Assembly (NCBI GenBank): GCA_025175895.1
Contig: CM045988.1
Location: 13,421,647 to 13,485,646, forward strand
From: Wurfbainia villosa
Lineage: Eukaryota; Streptophyta; Magnoliopsida; Zingiberales; Zingiberaceae
Direction: 5' to 3'
DNA length: 64,000 nucleotides
In this document: one piece after another, positions 1 through 11,299 of the stretch
How positions within the stretch are numbered: the stretch's first letter is position 1
Layout of the letters: each line of letters begins with the position of its first letter
The notes under the pieces: generated by a model
What the model saw: the letters and a program-made list of their open reading frames with translations, nothing else
The model's database searches: none
What the model was told of the DNA's origin: nothing
Position numbers and translations under genes: made by a program

Positions 1-770
1 CGAATTCACCACCATGATCGCTTCTAAGTCTTTTAACCTTAAGGTTTTTTTGATTCTCGATTAATTTGAATAGATTGATTAATTGATCTAGGGTATCATT
101 TTTATGTTTGATGAACCTAACCCAGGTAAACCTGGAGTAGTCGTCAATTATGACTAAGCAATATTGGCTTCTATTGAGTGACTTGGCTCCATGTGAATCG
201 AATAGATCCATATGCAGGAGCTCAAGTACACTTGAGGTTCGTTCTTGGTTAGTTAACTTGTGTTGTGTCCTAGGTTATTTTCCTTGTTGACAAGCATTAC
301 AGATTTTATTAACCAAATTGTTGAGGTTGGGTAAGCCTCTGACTAAGCCACTCTGACTCATCTTGTGGACGAGTCGTCGGTGCCACAACCATGATTCCTC
401 TTCCTGTGTCATAAGACATTTGGCTGAGGATTTGATTAAGTTAATTGTATAAATGTTATTTGTCCTAGTTCCTTTGAGTATTGTTTTAGCTGTTTTATTT
501 GTTTTAATTACACATTCATTTTCTAAAAATACGACCTTATAGTTATTGTCACATAATTGACTTACGCTAAGCAGGTTATATTCAAAATTCTCTACAAGTA
601 ATACATTTTGATAACAAAATTCGAGTTAAGCTCGATATCACGATCCGATGATTTTGAGCTTGGTTATTCCCAAAGGCTACCGATCCTTGTCGTTTGAATC
701 GAAGCTTTGTGAATTTGAGTTGATCCCGTCATGTGTCGAGCAGCGCATTGTCCAACATCCATTGATCCTA
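1..770 (-). pseudogene. E1 protease-integrase fragment (broken)
   Basis: This stretch parallels the protease-integrase frame of E2 at about 8090-8880. Near 9-35, read on the minus strand, it encodes the integrase core motif SDHGGEFE (TDHGGEFE in E2). The protease region with the degenerate active-site neighbourhood lies near 700-770. No frame stays open for more than about 60 codons, so several indels and stops have broken it. The function in the living family would be Gag-Pol processing and integration of the cDNA. Only the N-terminal half of the polyprotein is in the window. Confidence 0.8.
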
Positions 771-1341
771 CACACAAGGTGGTTGGATTGGATGTTAGAT
801 TTTTAAAAAATGGTTGTGAGTTGTTAAACCTAGGTCATCTCACCATGTGTCTATATGATCAAGCATGTTATACTTATGTGTTTTTGTGAGATGACTTCCA
901 ATTAAGTTGATTAAGTGCATTTAGGTTCAAGTAATTTTATGTTAGATTTGGATTTGACCCTAGGCTTGTCAAGTTTACCTTTTCAAGATCATGGCTTCCA
1001 GGTCGTGGCGAGGCACAGGGGCCTTCTTTTATCGGATCATCGACCACTTCCTTAGACAAAGCCATTTTCAAGAAAATGATGACTTGACTCACCTAAGATT
1101 ATTTCCTAGTCTAACTGGTTATTTTTGAAAAGAGGCTCCCCGAGGCTCAATCTTTTCGAAGAATTTTAGTTGGTTATGTTTTTGAAAAGAGGCTCCCCGA
1201 GGCTCAATCTTTTCGAAGAATTTTAGTTGGTTATGTTCATGTTTTAAGTGAGTTCACAAGTTTTAAAGCACAAACTTTCTAAGTTAAAGCATGCAATTTC
1301 TAAGTTAAAGCACAAACTTTCTAAGTTAAAACATGCAATTT
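771..1341 (-). other. E1 gag-protease spacer, no coding sequence seen
   Basis: This segment corresponds to 8874-9447 of E2. A conserved block around 988-1100 (cf. 9103-9215) shows it is an inherited part of the family. I see no coding potential. It contains the tandem duplication at 1122-1238 and a short AAGTTAAAGCA-rich repeat at about 1258-1360. Confidence 0.7.
1122..1238. repeat. 57-bp tandem duplication
   Basis: Two near-identical units beginning with tttttgaaaagaggctcc lie head to tail with a 57-bp period. E2 lacks the duplication at the matching place, so it arose in E1 or its recent source. Confidence 0.85.
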
Positions 1342-2989
1342 CTAAGTTAAAGCACAAACATGTTTTGTACTGGCTCCCCCTAGACCGTTGAATCGGTTCG
1401 GTCTATCCACATAGTGGATTTGGTCCTTGGGAATCCAGTACGGGTTGGATCCTAGAGTTGAAATCAAAAGGTTCTTAGGGACCCATGCTTGGACATGTTT
1501 CCTATGTCGACTTACAATCGACATATACGACCTATTAGTCGTGTTTGAGTTAAACCCTAGTCCAGCCTTGTTGTACACGGCCCTTTGAGATCCAAGTAGG
1601 AGGTCAAGTCCTTTGGATCCCGAAGTGAACTTTTCCAACGTGTTCCTAAGATCTTCGACTTGACTTTTCAAGAGTGAGTTCTCAACTTCGAGTTTTTCAA
1701 CCCGAGTTGAGTCCTTCTCTTGAACTCGACTAGTCGAAGAGGTTAGGGAGACCTTGTGTTTGAGGAGATTGACCTCCTCAACTGAGTCTCGACCTTGGAC
1801 TCATTTAACTAATTTCCTAGACAAGAACCCTAATATTTTGTAAAGTATTAAATAAAGTTTGACTTACTTTAAGGGTATCTTTTGAACCGGATGCGTATCC
1901 GTGGCTTGACTTGAATGTAGCTTCATAGTCCGAGTCATCCTCAGGTTCTGACTCAAGTTTAGGTTCGGTCTCCATGTCTGACTCAATTGATTTCGCCATG
2001 AAGACGTGGTCTTCGTCTTCTTCGGATGACGCTTCTTCCCATGTCGCGTTGAGGGCCTTCTTGTGCTTAGGTGCTTTGTGGTTGAGCTTGGGGCACTCGG
2101 ACTTGATATGTCCAAACCTGTTACACTCATAACACCTAATATTAGAACTTTTAGGTTTACCTTGGTTGGGTCGAGTTGTGGTTCGCTTCCGTCCCTTGGC
2201 TATCCTTTGAGCTAGGTTCATTAGCTCGTGATCAGTCGGGTCAACTTCTTCTTCGGACTCGTCTTCCTCCTCGGTTGGTGGTGGCTTGCTTGCGATTTTC
2301 TTCTTCTTTGAACCTGCAAACAAGGCTATACCCCTCTCGGGTTCCGAGTTGGACTGCTCATGTAATTCAAAATCAGAAAAGAGTTCATCTAATCTAAGTT
2401 TAGAGAGGTCCTTGGAGACCTTGTAAGCATCGACCATGGATGCCCACAAGGTAGTCCTCGGAAAAGAGTTTAGAACATACCTTATAAGGTCACGGTTTTC
2501 GACCTTTTGCTCGATTGCGTGTAGGTTGTTGACTATGTCTTGGATATGGGCGTGGAGTTGCATCGCGGACTCGTGTTCCTGCATTTTTAGATTATATAAT
2601 TTATTGAACAAGAGGTCGCGCTTACATACCTTGGCTTCATCGGTCCCTTCGTGTAGCTCCACTAGTTTTGTCCAAAGATCTTTTGCGCTTATGAAGGGGC
2701 CGACGCGATTTAGCTCCTCTTTGGATAGGCCGCATTGGAGGATTTGTGTTGCCTTGGCATCGGCTTCGACTTGTCGTTTTGTCGCAATGGTCCATTGATT
2801 GTAATCCAAGGATTCACCTTCTTCATTAGTAGGAAGGGTGAACCCGATTTGGATCACAATCCACATCTCTATTTGGGTTTTTAGGAAGCATTCCATCCGA
2901 CCCTTCCAATAATGGAAGTCATCTCCATTGTAAAACGGAGGTCGGACGGTGCTAAAACCCTCGAGATGGGTCATTAGAACAAAAGACAC
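1342..2989 (-). pseudogene. E1 gag (Sirevirus-type, coiled-coil, one CCHC knuckle), frameshifted
   Basis: The frame opens at an ATG at 2989 and runs 390 codons to 1817. Residues 1-230 resemble the plant Copia gag domain (UBN2-like). A zinc knuckle CYECNRFGHIKSECP lies at 2093-2134, followed by an acidic Ser/Glu-rich stretch. The matching C-terminal part (ORF 1342-1671) is in another frame, so a small indel near 1800 breaks the gene; E2 keeps one frame across this point. The C-terminal part in E2 is heptad-rich and probably a coiled coil, as expected for the long Gag of this group. Gag would form the virus-like particle that packages element RNA. Confidence 0.88.
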
Positions 2990-3197
2990 AAGGAGACGAC
3001 GACGAAGAAACTAGCAACGACAAAAACACAAAAACAAGTGTCAAGACTTGCGTCTTGGATTAGTAGTGCGGGAGAATACTTAACAAAGCGAAATAAATCC
3101 AAAAAAAAAGAAAAAAAAATAGAATTAAAAGAAACAAAAAAAGTAAATCTGTAAAAATGGCTAGATTGGTGGTTTCACCAAATCTTAGCAACCCCCG

Positions 3198-3209
3198 GCT
3201 CTGATACCA
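3198..3209 (-). promoter_or_regulatory. E1 primer-binding site (initiator Met-tRNA)
   Basis: The minus strand reads TGGTATCAGAGC, complementary to the 3' end of plant initiator Met-tRNA, and ends two bases from the LTR edge. It fixes the element orientation as minus. Confidence 0.93.
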
Positions 3210-3211
3210 AT

Positions 3212-4309
3212 TGTTGGATCGATGCGGTTCGCTAGAGGGGGGGGGGTGAATAGCGAAAAGCCTTTTTCTTTCGAATTCGTTTCAAGACAAATATACGCAG
3301 TGGAAATGTAAATGAAACAAAAAGAGACAAGTTTGTTTTTTTACTTGGTTCGTAGCCTTCGGCTACTACTCCAAGGCCCTAACGGTCCTAGACCCTGTAC
3401 GGAGGGCAATTCACTAAAACACTCCTCCTCGTTGGAGGTAGGAGTTTGACGATTACAAAAATAACTTTGAAGCAAAATGATAGAGAGACAAACCCTCTCT
3501 TCTATTAAAGTAAAATGCAACGATAGAAAAACCTCAAGTAAAAGAGTTGCAATATTGAAAACAATAACAAGGATTATACCAACAACTAAAAAGAAAGACC
3601 TTAAGCTAGGGTTGTTGGTAGCACTTCGTTGTCGTAGTAAATTAGCACTTAGAATTCTTGTGAAAACCCTAGGTTAGGACCTCCTTTTATAGCCTTTGAG
3701 CCCCTTTTCGAGAGGAACCCTAGCCAATCATATTTGAGCACCATTCCCCTTGAAATTTGGTGATAAACCTTGACTCCTCGAGGCTGATCCTTTGACCAGT
3801 GATCGTGATGGCCATCACGATCATTCTTTGGCGCATCGATCGAGTGCTAGCCGTAGTCACCGTGATGGACTATCGAGTCCTTCAGGTTGGCAGTCGATTG
3901 ATGCTGGCTGCAAGGCAATGTTAGCTTAAAGAAAACATTATTTCGACGGTCGTCGACCGTCCGATCTCGACCTAGACCACCTATGAGATGTCTTGGGTCG
4001 GATCTACGCTTAAGTCTTTCCCCGTAACGAGGATACAACCTTACTTACACTCGCACACACGAGCTTACCTCGATACTTACGTGTTGCTTTTACTTCCGGC
4101 CTTCCACTCAATTCCTTCGGCTCCCTCCGAAGTCACTTGAGTGTTGCCCGACCACCGCGGCTTTCTCCGGGTGTCGCTAGCCTTCAACTCCAGCTATAGC
4201 AATTTTCTGCACACTCGGTTCAGCTCGTGAGATAACAACATGAGCTTAACTTTGTATCGTTTGCTATAATCAAAACTCAGGTTTGACTTAGGTGCCTACT
4301 GCACCAACA
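3212..4309 (-). repeat. E1 5' LTR (1098 bp)
   Basis: It starts TGTTGG and ends CCAACA, next to the primer-binding site. Full-length homologues are the E2 LTR and the solo LTR E10, with a truncated relative in E6. The left (U5) end has a run of ten G before TGAATAGCG, a motif shared in varied length by all four. Between two conserved blocks, at about 3790-3920, lies a family-variable repeat module (here gatcgtgatgg/ccatcacgatc inverted repeats). Confidence 0.92.
3683..3692 (-). promoter_or_regulatory. TATA box of E1 LTR
   Basis: The minus strand reads CTATAAAAGG. The same box sits at the same place in the E2 and E10 LTRs, about 610-650 bp from the U3 end. Confidence 0.6.
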
Positions 4310-5013
4310 CCGAGAAGTTGACAACAACCACTCGTACTCTTTCTATCGAGCTTACTACCGGCATAGTCCGAATCGGAGTAGCCGGTTAGTTCGAACTCGG
4401 TAGATCTAGGATACCAAATACCGACATTAAGTGTACCCTTTAGATATCTAAGGATACGCTTGACTAGAGTTAGGTGAGACTCCTTGGCACATGTTTGAAA
4501 CCTTGCGCACATACTTACTGCAAATAAGATATCAGGTCGGCTTGCAGTTAGGTAAAGGAGACTCCCTATTATGCTCCTATAGTATTTTAAATCAATTGAA
4601 TTTCCGATTACATCTTCTTCTATATTCACATTAGTTGCCATTGGGGTATTAATAATTTTAGCATCTTGCATTCCAAAGCGTTTAATTAATTCCCTAGTAT
4701 ATTTGCGTTGATGTAGGTATATTCCATCTTTAGTTTGTTTAATTTGTAGACCTAAAAAGAAACTTAACTCACCTACTAAATTCATTTCAAATTCACTTTC
4801 CATAAGTGAAATGAACTCATTTAGTAGGATTGAGTTGGTGGTTCCGAAAATAATATCATCTACGTAGATTTGGGCTATGAATATGTCTTTACCTAAGGTT
4901 TTTACGAAAAGGGTTGGGTCGACTACACCTTGGTTAAAGCCTTTGGACTTAAGATAAATCGAAAGTCTCTTGTACCAAGCTCGAGGAGCTTGTTTAAGTC
5001 CATAAAGAGCTTT
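4310..5013 (-). pseudogene. E2 reverse transcriptase C-half and RNase H start
   Basis: Copia reverse transcriptase motifs run in order on the minus strand: ALYGLKQAPRAWY, the catalytic YVDDIIFG and FLGLQIKQ. The connection region with YLTASRPDILFAVS and the RNase H start GYSDSDYAGSKLDRKSTSGC follow. The protein then runs into E1 LTR sequence at 4309, so the rest of RNase H is missing here. The N-terminal half lies beyond the E3 insertion, starting at 6885. This enzyme would copy element RNA into DNA. The reading frame over this fragment is open, so decay before the E1 insertion was limited. Confidence 0.93.
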
Positions 5014-5018
5014 CTTTA
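5014..5018. repeat. Target site duplication of E3, left copy
   Basis: The sequence cttta directly precedes the TG end of E3 and is repeated right after its CA end. Confidence 0.93.
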
Positions 5019-6879
5019 TGTTAGTTATAGCCCTAGAACCAATCATGTGATGGTTGAATAGGGAACATTTTGTATCATATTCTATAAAGGCAAAGGATTG
5101 ATTATTATATATTTACGTCTTGCTTGTGCCAGCTAAATTAAATATATAATAATACCCTAGAAAAGTAGGTTCTTATCTATAGCACATCAATTGGCAGAAT
5201 TGATTATGAGAGGCTGTAGAGAACACTTTCCTAAATGTTCCTAGTCAAGTATTAATATGCAAGGGCAATATTAATATATAAAGACTAGCATGTAGGTCGA
5301 TTGATGACTTGATCTCACAAGTCATGGATATATGATATCAAGTTGACACATGGGTATATATTGGAGAATATATACTGAACTGACCCGCCATGAGAAAGTT
5401 TCATGGATCGTTATATGAGTGTCATAAACTTTCTCATGTGACTATTGGTATGAATAGTCCTCGAACCTAAAGTCACTACGGTTCCCTACATAAGGAATTA
5501 TGTACTTTGGTATCGTCAAACGTCACCCGTAACAGGGTGGACCATAAAGGCGATTACTGGGTATATAACAAATTATGCGGAGGGATGTGAGTGATGTAGA
5601 TGGGATCTATCCCTCTCATATGACGAGAGTGATATCGGTGGGCCCCTTGATTGAGTAGAACTACTAAAACGCATGGCCATGCTCGAATGAGTCAATATGA
5701 GATATTGAGCTCATTTGTTTGAGTTAGTTTACTCAGGGATCAAGAAACACATAGATTGATCGAGGATGACACGGTCTATGCCTCATTGGTCAATCTGATA
5801 TCAAGGATAGAAGGACACGGTCATACATTATAGTAGTCACGGAAAGGTTAGTCGGATCTTGACTTATTTCGTAACTTGGGTAGCAATGATGTATTGCTAG
5901 ATGCCGCTCATTGCTTGTGTATCTAAAAGAGTTTAGATCCACTGCCAACGTTATGAGAGCCTATAGGGTCACACACAAAGAGCATGATGATTAGAAGAAT
6001 TAGTGCATTCTAGTTTGACTAGAATAATTTGGGAATAAGCTTAAGTACAAAATGGTTTTTGGACTTTAAGCTTAATGAGAATTTTAGCTTATCTATTTAA
6101 TGAGATTAATTCAATATGCTAAGCTTAATTGATTTAATAAGATTAACTCAATATGTTACCTTATTGATTTAATGAGATTAATTCAATATGATAACATAAG
6201 CTTATTGAATTAATAAGATTAATTCAACATCCATGAATGCCACATAAGCATGCCACATAAGCATGCCACCTAAGCTTGATGAGGTGGAAGGAGACAAAGG
6301 GTTTTGACCTTTGGATTTCCCCCACATGTGGCCGGCCAAACAAGGAGTGTAACTCCTTGTTTGATTATATTTCAATGCAATTGATTGCATTGAATGTGAT
6401 AGGAGGTGAAAGGTTTTTCAATCCTATAAAACACCCCATGGGGTGGCCGGCCAAGCTTGGTGGAAGGGTTGAAGCTTGAGGCTTGGAGAGAGCTTGGTGG
6501 TGAGAGCATTTGGTTGTGTGGCTTTTGTGAGTGTAGCAAGAAGAGTAGTCTTCTTCTTCCTTTCTCTTTTTCCCTACTTTCCTCTCCTTTAGGGACTTCT
6601 CTAGCAAGAAGTAAAGGAGAGCTCTTCTAGTTTCTTTTGTGAGACAAGAGCTTGCTCGTGTGGATACATATAGAGGCACGGACATTTGAACGTGCTAAAA
6701 GATTCAACAAACCCAAGGAGAAGCGGGATTACAAAGGGCACGCAACAAAGGTAATATTCTCTTATAAGATAGGTTTTGAGAAATTTATTTTTGTACGAGG
6801 TTTTCTTTCGCAAGGATCACTTGGAAGGGATCCTATTTTTCCGTTGCGCATATGCTATTTGGCATACGAGATCCCTACA
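5019..6879 (+). mobile_element. E3: solo LTR (1861 bp), Copia-like
   Basis: It starts TGTTAG, ends CCCTACA and is flanked by cttta on both sides. No primer site, polypurine tract or second LTR is present, so it is a solo LTR left after LTR-LTR recombination. It interrupts the E2 reverse transcriptase between the DKPDHV and KKALYGLKQ segments. A TATA box on the plus strand suggests plus orientation. The region 6060-6230 contains degenerate copies of a ttgatttaatgagattaat unit. The long LTR and the gatccctaca end resemble Copia LTRs; the lineage is an inference. Confidence 0.92.
6423..6432 (+). promoter_or_regulatory. Putative TATA box of E3
   Basis: CCTATAAAAC is followed by a GA-rich untranslated stretch. 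The position, about three quarters along the LTR, fits a long-U3 LTR. Confidence 0.5.
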
Positions 6880-6884
6880 CTTTA
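6880..6884. repeat. Target site duplication of E3, right copy
   Basis: This is cttta, identical to 5014-5018. Confidence 0.93.
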
Positions 6885-7721
6885 ACCTAAGGACATGATC
6901 GGGTTTGTCTAAACTTTCGAAACTGGGGGGTTGACTAACATAAACTTCTTCTTTAATGTATCCATTTAAGAATACAGATTTCACATCCATTTGAAACAAC
7001 TTAAATCCTCGATGTGCTGCATATACTAATAGCATTCGAATGGACTCTAATCTAGCTACTGAGGCATTGGTCTCGTCATAATCTAAACCTTTGACTTGAC
7101 TAAACCCTTTAGCAACTAGTCTAGCTTTATTTCTAACTACTTCACCTCTATCATCAATTTTATTTCTAAACACCCACCTTGTTCCAATGATTGTTTTATC
7201 TTTAGGTGGTGGTATTAATTCTCATACTTCGTTCCTAGTGAATTGAGTCAACTCTTCTTGCATTGCAATAATCCAATCGGGATCAAGAAGAGCTTGGTCA
7301 ATAGTTTTGGGTTCAATTTTAGAAATCAAGGATATTTGACTAAGGTTTCTGTATGAGGCTCTAGTTCATACTCCTAGACTTGGATCACCTATCACTTGGT
7401 CAATAGGATGATTCGTTTGAGTCCTAGTTGGATTTGGGTTTGAGTCTACAACTTGATCCATAGGATGACTCGTTTGAGTTCTAGTTTGGTTGGAGTCATC
7501 TATCACTTGGTCGATAGAGTGACTTGGTTGACTTAGGTTAGGATTAACACTAGACCTGATCTCCGGATCAGAGTTAGGTCTAGTATGAGTCAGTTCGCTA
7601 ATTGGGGTTGCCGGGGGTTTTGTAGGTTCGTGTCCTTCATCAAATACTACATTGATAGTCTCCTCGACTCTAAGGGTGTCGTGGTTATATACTCTATAAG
7701 CTCTGCTTGTAGTCGAGTATC
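6885..7721 (-). pseudogene. E2 integrase tail, linker and reverse transcriptase N-half
   Basis: Minus-strand translation gives a short integrase tail with a GYS-type motif and a Ser/Thr/Pro-rich linker with repeated HPIDQVI-like units around 7390-7530. Next come a DWIIAMQEEL segment and the reverse transcriptase start KARLVAKGFSQ, then FQMDVKSVFLNGY. The canonical Copia motif DETFAPVARLE is altered to DETNASVARLE. A stop interrupts the linker near 7222, and the junction to the protease-integrase frame near 7722 is frameshifted. The rest of the enzyme continues at 5013 beyond E3. Confidence 0.85.
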
Positions 7722-8873
7722 CTAGAAAGATTCCGGTCGTGGTTGGGATGTAAATTTCCCTAGGTAATCCTTAGTGTTTAGGATATGTACCTTACACCCA
7801 AATACCCTAAAGTACTTGATGTTAGGTATTTTATCGTGATAAATCTCGTATGAGGTCTTAAGGTGCCTCTTTACCATAAGGATTCTATTTTGGACATAGC
7901 ATGCCGTATTCACAGCTTCGGCCCAAAACCTATCGGGTAGGTTATACTCATTAAGCATTGTCCTAGCGGCTTCTTGTAGGGTTCTATTTTTGCATTCTAC
8001 TAGGCCATTTTGTTGTGGAGTTCTAGGGCAAGAGAACTCATGGTTGTATCCATTTAGGTTACAAAATTCTGTAAACCTATGGTTTTCGAATTCACCACCA
8101 TGATCAGTCCTAAGTCTTTTGATTTTAATGCTTTGTTGATTTTCTATTAATTTAAATAGATTAATTAATTGATCTAGGGTATCACTTTTGTTTTTGATGA
8201 ACCTAACCCAAGTAAATCTAGAATAGTCATCAATTATGACTAAGCAGAATTTACTTCCGTTAAGTGACTTAGCTCCGTGTGAATCAAATAGATCCATGTG
8301 TAGGAGCTCAAGCACACTTTTGGTTCGTTCTTGATTAGTTAGTTGATGTTGTGTCCTAGATTGTTTACCTTGTTGACAAGCATTACATATTTTATTATCC
8401 AAGTTATTGAGGTTAGGCAAACCTCTAACTAAGTCACTCTGACTCATCTTGTGGATGAGTCTTGGGTGTGAGTGACCGAGTCGTCGGTGCCACAACCATG
8501 ATTCCTCTTGCCGTGTCATAAGACACTTAGTTGAGGAGTTAGTTAAGTTAATAGTGTAAATGTTGTTATTTCTAGTTCCCTTAAGAATTGTTTTAGAGGT
8601 TTCGTTTGTATTAATTATGCATTCGTTTTCTAGAAATATGACCTTATAGTTATTATCACACAATTGGCTTACACTGAGAATATTATATTGAAAATTTTCT
8701 ACTAATAAACCGTTTTGAATGACAAAATTTGAGTTAAGCTCAATATCACCTAATCCGATGATTTTGAGCTTGCCGTTATTTCCGAAGGCTACCGATTCTT
8801 GTCGTTTGAATCGAAGCTTCGAAAACATGAGTTGATCCCCGGTCATGTGTCGGGAGCAACCACTGTCCAACAT
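7722..8873 (-). pseudogene. E2 protease C-part and integrase
   Basis: An open frame of 383 codons starts MLDSGCSRHM, where DSG is the aspartic protease active site. The integrase zinc-binding HHCC follows (HRRLGHSHPRLIH and CNACQQGKQ). The catalytic core has MDLFD, RTDHGGEF and PQQNGLVECKNRTL with the DDE residues in place. The frame is lost at the C-terminus near 7722 and resumes in another frame, so Pol is disrupted. In an active element the protease matures Gag-Pol and the integrase inserts the cDNA. It is the best preserved coding piece of this family in the window. Confidence 0.92.
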
Positions 8874-9447
8874 CCATTGATCCTACACGCAAGGTAGTTG
8901 GATCGGATATTGGATTTATTAAAAATTGGTTGAAAATTATTAACCTAAATCATCTCACCCATGTCTACATGATCAAACATGTTAATCCTATATGTTCTTG
9001 TGATATGACTTTCAATTTTAGTTGAATTAAATTTAATGACTTAAACACTTGTCAACCTTGCGTTAGATTCGGATTTGACCTTAGGCTCATCAAGTCACCT
9101 TTTCAAGATCATGGCTTCCAGGTCGTGGCGAGGCACAGAGGCCTTCTTTGATCGGAACAACGACCACTTCCTTAGACAAAGCCATTTTCAAGAAAATAGA
9201 GACTTGACTCACCTAAGACCACTTCCTGGTCTAACTAGTCTAGGATACGGCGAGGTAGCTTCAGCTAGTTCCGCTCGGTCAAGTGCACCGAACTAGATAC
9301 GCCTTATCTAGCCCGAATACACAAGACTCCGCTTTCCTAGCGTACTATCATCTCGCCGCATCCTGGTACTATGTTATCAAGTATTGATGAGTTATAGTCC
9401 TATCTAACCATTCTAAAAAGAAAAATGAAAACCTAAGCATGCAATTT
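8874..9447 (-). other. E2 gag-protease spacer
   Basis: Non-coding as far as I can see. It is the counterpart of 771-1341 in E1 without the 57-bp duplication. A block around 9103-9215 is strongly conserved between the two copies. Confidence 0.65.
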
Positions 9448-11082
9448 CTAAGCTAAAACACAAACAAATTTTGTACTAGCTCCCCCTGGACCGTTGAATC
9501 GATTCGGTCTCTCCACATAGTGGATTTGGTCCTTGGGAACCCAGTACTGGTTTGATCCTAAGTTTGAAATTAAGGTGGTCTTAGGGACCCATGCTTGGAC
9601 ATGTTTTTTATGTCTACTTACGATTGACATATACGACTTATTGGTCGTGTTTGAGCTAAACCCTAGCCCGACCTTGTTGTACACGGCCCTTTGCGATCCA
9701 AGTAGGAGGTCAAGTCCTTTGGATCCCAAAGTAAACCTTTCCAACGTATTCCTAAGATCTTCGACTTGACTTTTCAAGAGTGAGTTCTCAACTTCGAGTT
9801 TTTCAACCCGAGTTGAGTCCTCTTGAACTCGACTAGTCGAAGAGGTTAGGGAGACCTCGTGTTTAAGGAGTTTAACTTCCTCAACCAGGGTCTCGACCTT
9901 GGACTCGGACTTAGCTAACTTTCTATTTAAAAACTTAATTGCACTATAAAGTGTGGTAATAAGAGAGCGACTTACCTTGAGTTTATCTTTTGAACCGGAT
10001 GCGTATCCGTGGCTTGTCTTGAATAGTGCTTCGCAGTCTGACTCATCTTCGGTTTTCGATTCAAGTTCCGATTTCGACTCCGTCTCCGATTCCACCGGTT
10101 TATCCATAAGGACTCGATCGTTGTCTTCTTCCTCGGAAGCTTCTTCCCAAGTAGCGTTGAGTGCCTTTTTGTATTTTAGTGCCTTGCTCTTGAGTTTTGG
10201 GCATTCGGACTTAATGTGTCCAAACCTATTGCATTCATAACATCTTATGTTTGAACTTTTAGGCTTACCTTCGTTGGGTCGAGTGACGGCTCATTTTCGG
10301 CCCTTGACTATCCTCCGAACTAGGTTGACTAGTTCGGCTTCCATTTCCGAGTCGACCTCCGAATCCGACTCATCATCTTCTTCCTTCGGAGGTGGCTTGC
10401 TAGCGGTTTTCTTCTTTGAACCTGCAAATAAAGCTATACCTTTCTCGGGTTCCGAATTAGACTGCTCATAAAGTTCAAAATCAGAAAAAAGTTCATCTAA
10501 TCTAAGTTTAGAAAGATCCTTGGAGACCTTGTAGGCATCGACCATGGATGCCCACAAGGTAGTCCTTGGAAAGGAGTTTAGAACATACCTTATAAGATCG
10601 CGGTTTTCGACCTTTTGCCTGATTACGTGTAGGTTGTTGACTATGTCCTGGACTCGGGCGTGAAGTTGCGTCGCGGACTCGTGTTCCTGCATTTTTAGGT
10701 TATATAGTTTATTGAATAGAAGATCACGCTTACATACCTTGGCTTCATCGGTCCCTTCGTGTAGCTCCACTAGTTTTGTCCAAAGGTCCTTTGCGCTTAT
10801 GAAGGGGCCGACGCGATTTAGCTCTTCCTTGGATAAGCCGCATTGGAGGATTTGTGTTGCCTTGGCGTCGGCTTCAACTTGTCATTTTGTCGCAATGGTC
10901 CATTGATCATAATCCAAGGAGTCACCCACTTCATTAGTCGGAAGTGTGAAACCCGTTTGGATTATGATCCACATCTCGATTTGGGTTTTGAGAAAGCATT
11001 CCATCCGACCCTTCCAATAACGGAAGTCATCTCCGTTGTAAAACGGAGGTCGGACGGTGCTAAAACCCTCAAGATGGGCCAT
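9448..11082 (-). pseudogene. E2 gag with two in-frame stops
   Basis: One frame runs from the ATG at 11082 to a stop at 9448, about 545 codons, broken only by TGA codons near 10881 and at 10291-10293. Both lie where E1 reads CGA (Arg), as expected for C-to-T change at methylated CpG. The order is the gag domain, an acidic region, a CCHC knuckle at 10201-10242, a Glu/Ser-rich stretch, then a Leu/Glu/Lys-rich probable coiled coil and a conserved C-terminus (SNTTNKSYMSIVSRHKKHVQ). The function is particle formation and RNA packaging. Confidence 0.9.
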
Positions 11083-11285
11083 TAGAACAAAAGAAACAAG
11101 GAGACGAAGACGAAGAAACTAGCAACGACAAAAACACAAAAAAAAGTACCAAGACTCGCGTCTTGGATTAGTAGTGCGGGAGAAAAAATAACAAAGCGAA
11201 ATAAATCTGAAATAAACAGAATTAAAAAGAAAAAAATCTGTAAAATGGCTAGATTGGTGGTTTCACCAAATCTTAGCAACCCCCG

Positions 11286-11297
11286 GCTCTGATACCA
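11286..11297 (-). promoter_or_regulatory. E2 primer-binding site (initiator Met-tRNA)
   Basis: The minus strand reads TGGTATCAGAGC, two bases from the LTR edge. Confidence 0.93.
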
Positions 11298-11299
11298 AT

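Larger units (their letters stand above)
1..4309 (-). mobile_element. E1: Sirevirus-like Copia LTR retrotransposon, 5' part, cut by window edge
   Basis: Reading on the minus strand from 4309 leftward the order is LTR, primer-binding site, gag, protease, integrase, which is the Copia order. The integrase-reverse transcriptase part and the 3' LTR lie left of the window. It shares family with E2: the same LTR ends, the same gag and the same spacer sequences recur about 8 kb to the right. The LTR edge at 4309 falls inside the RNase H reading frame of E2, so E1 inserted into E2. The far target duplication is not visible; the base run next to the LTR is ccgag (4310-4314). Confidence 0.9.

Noticed and set aside
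1864..2798. ORFs at 2176-2397, 2436-2798 (plus) and 1864-2130 (minus) as separate genes
   Set aside because: They are shadows of the E1 gag on the opposite strand or in another frame; the same shadows occur over the E2 gag.
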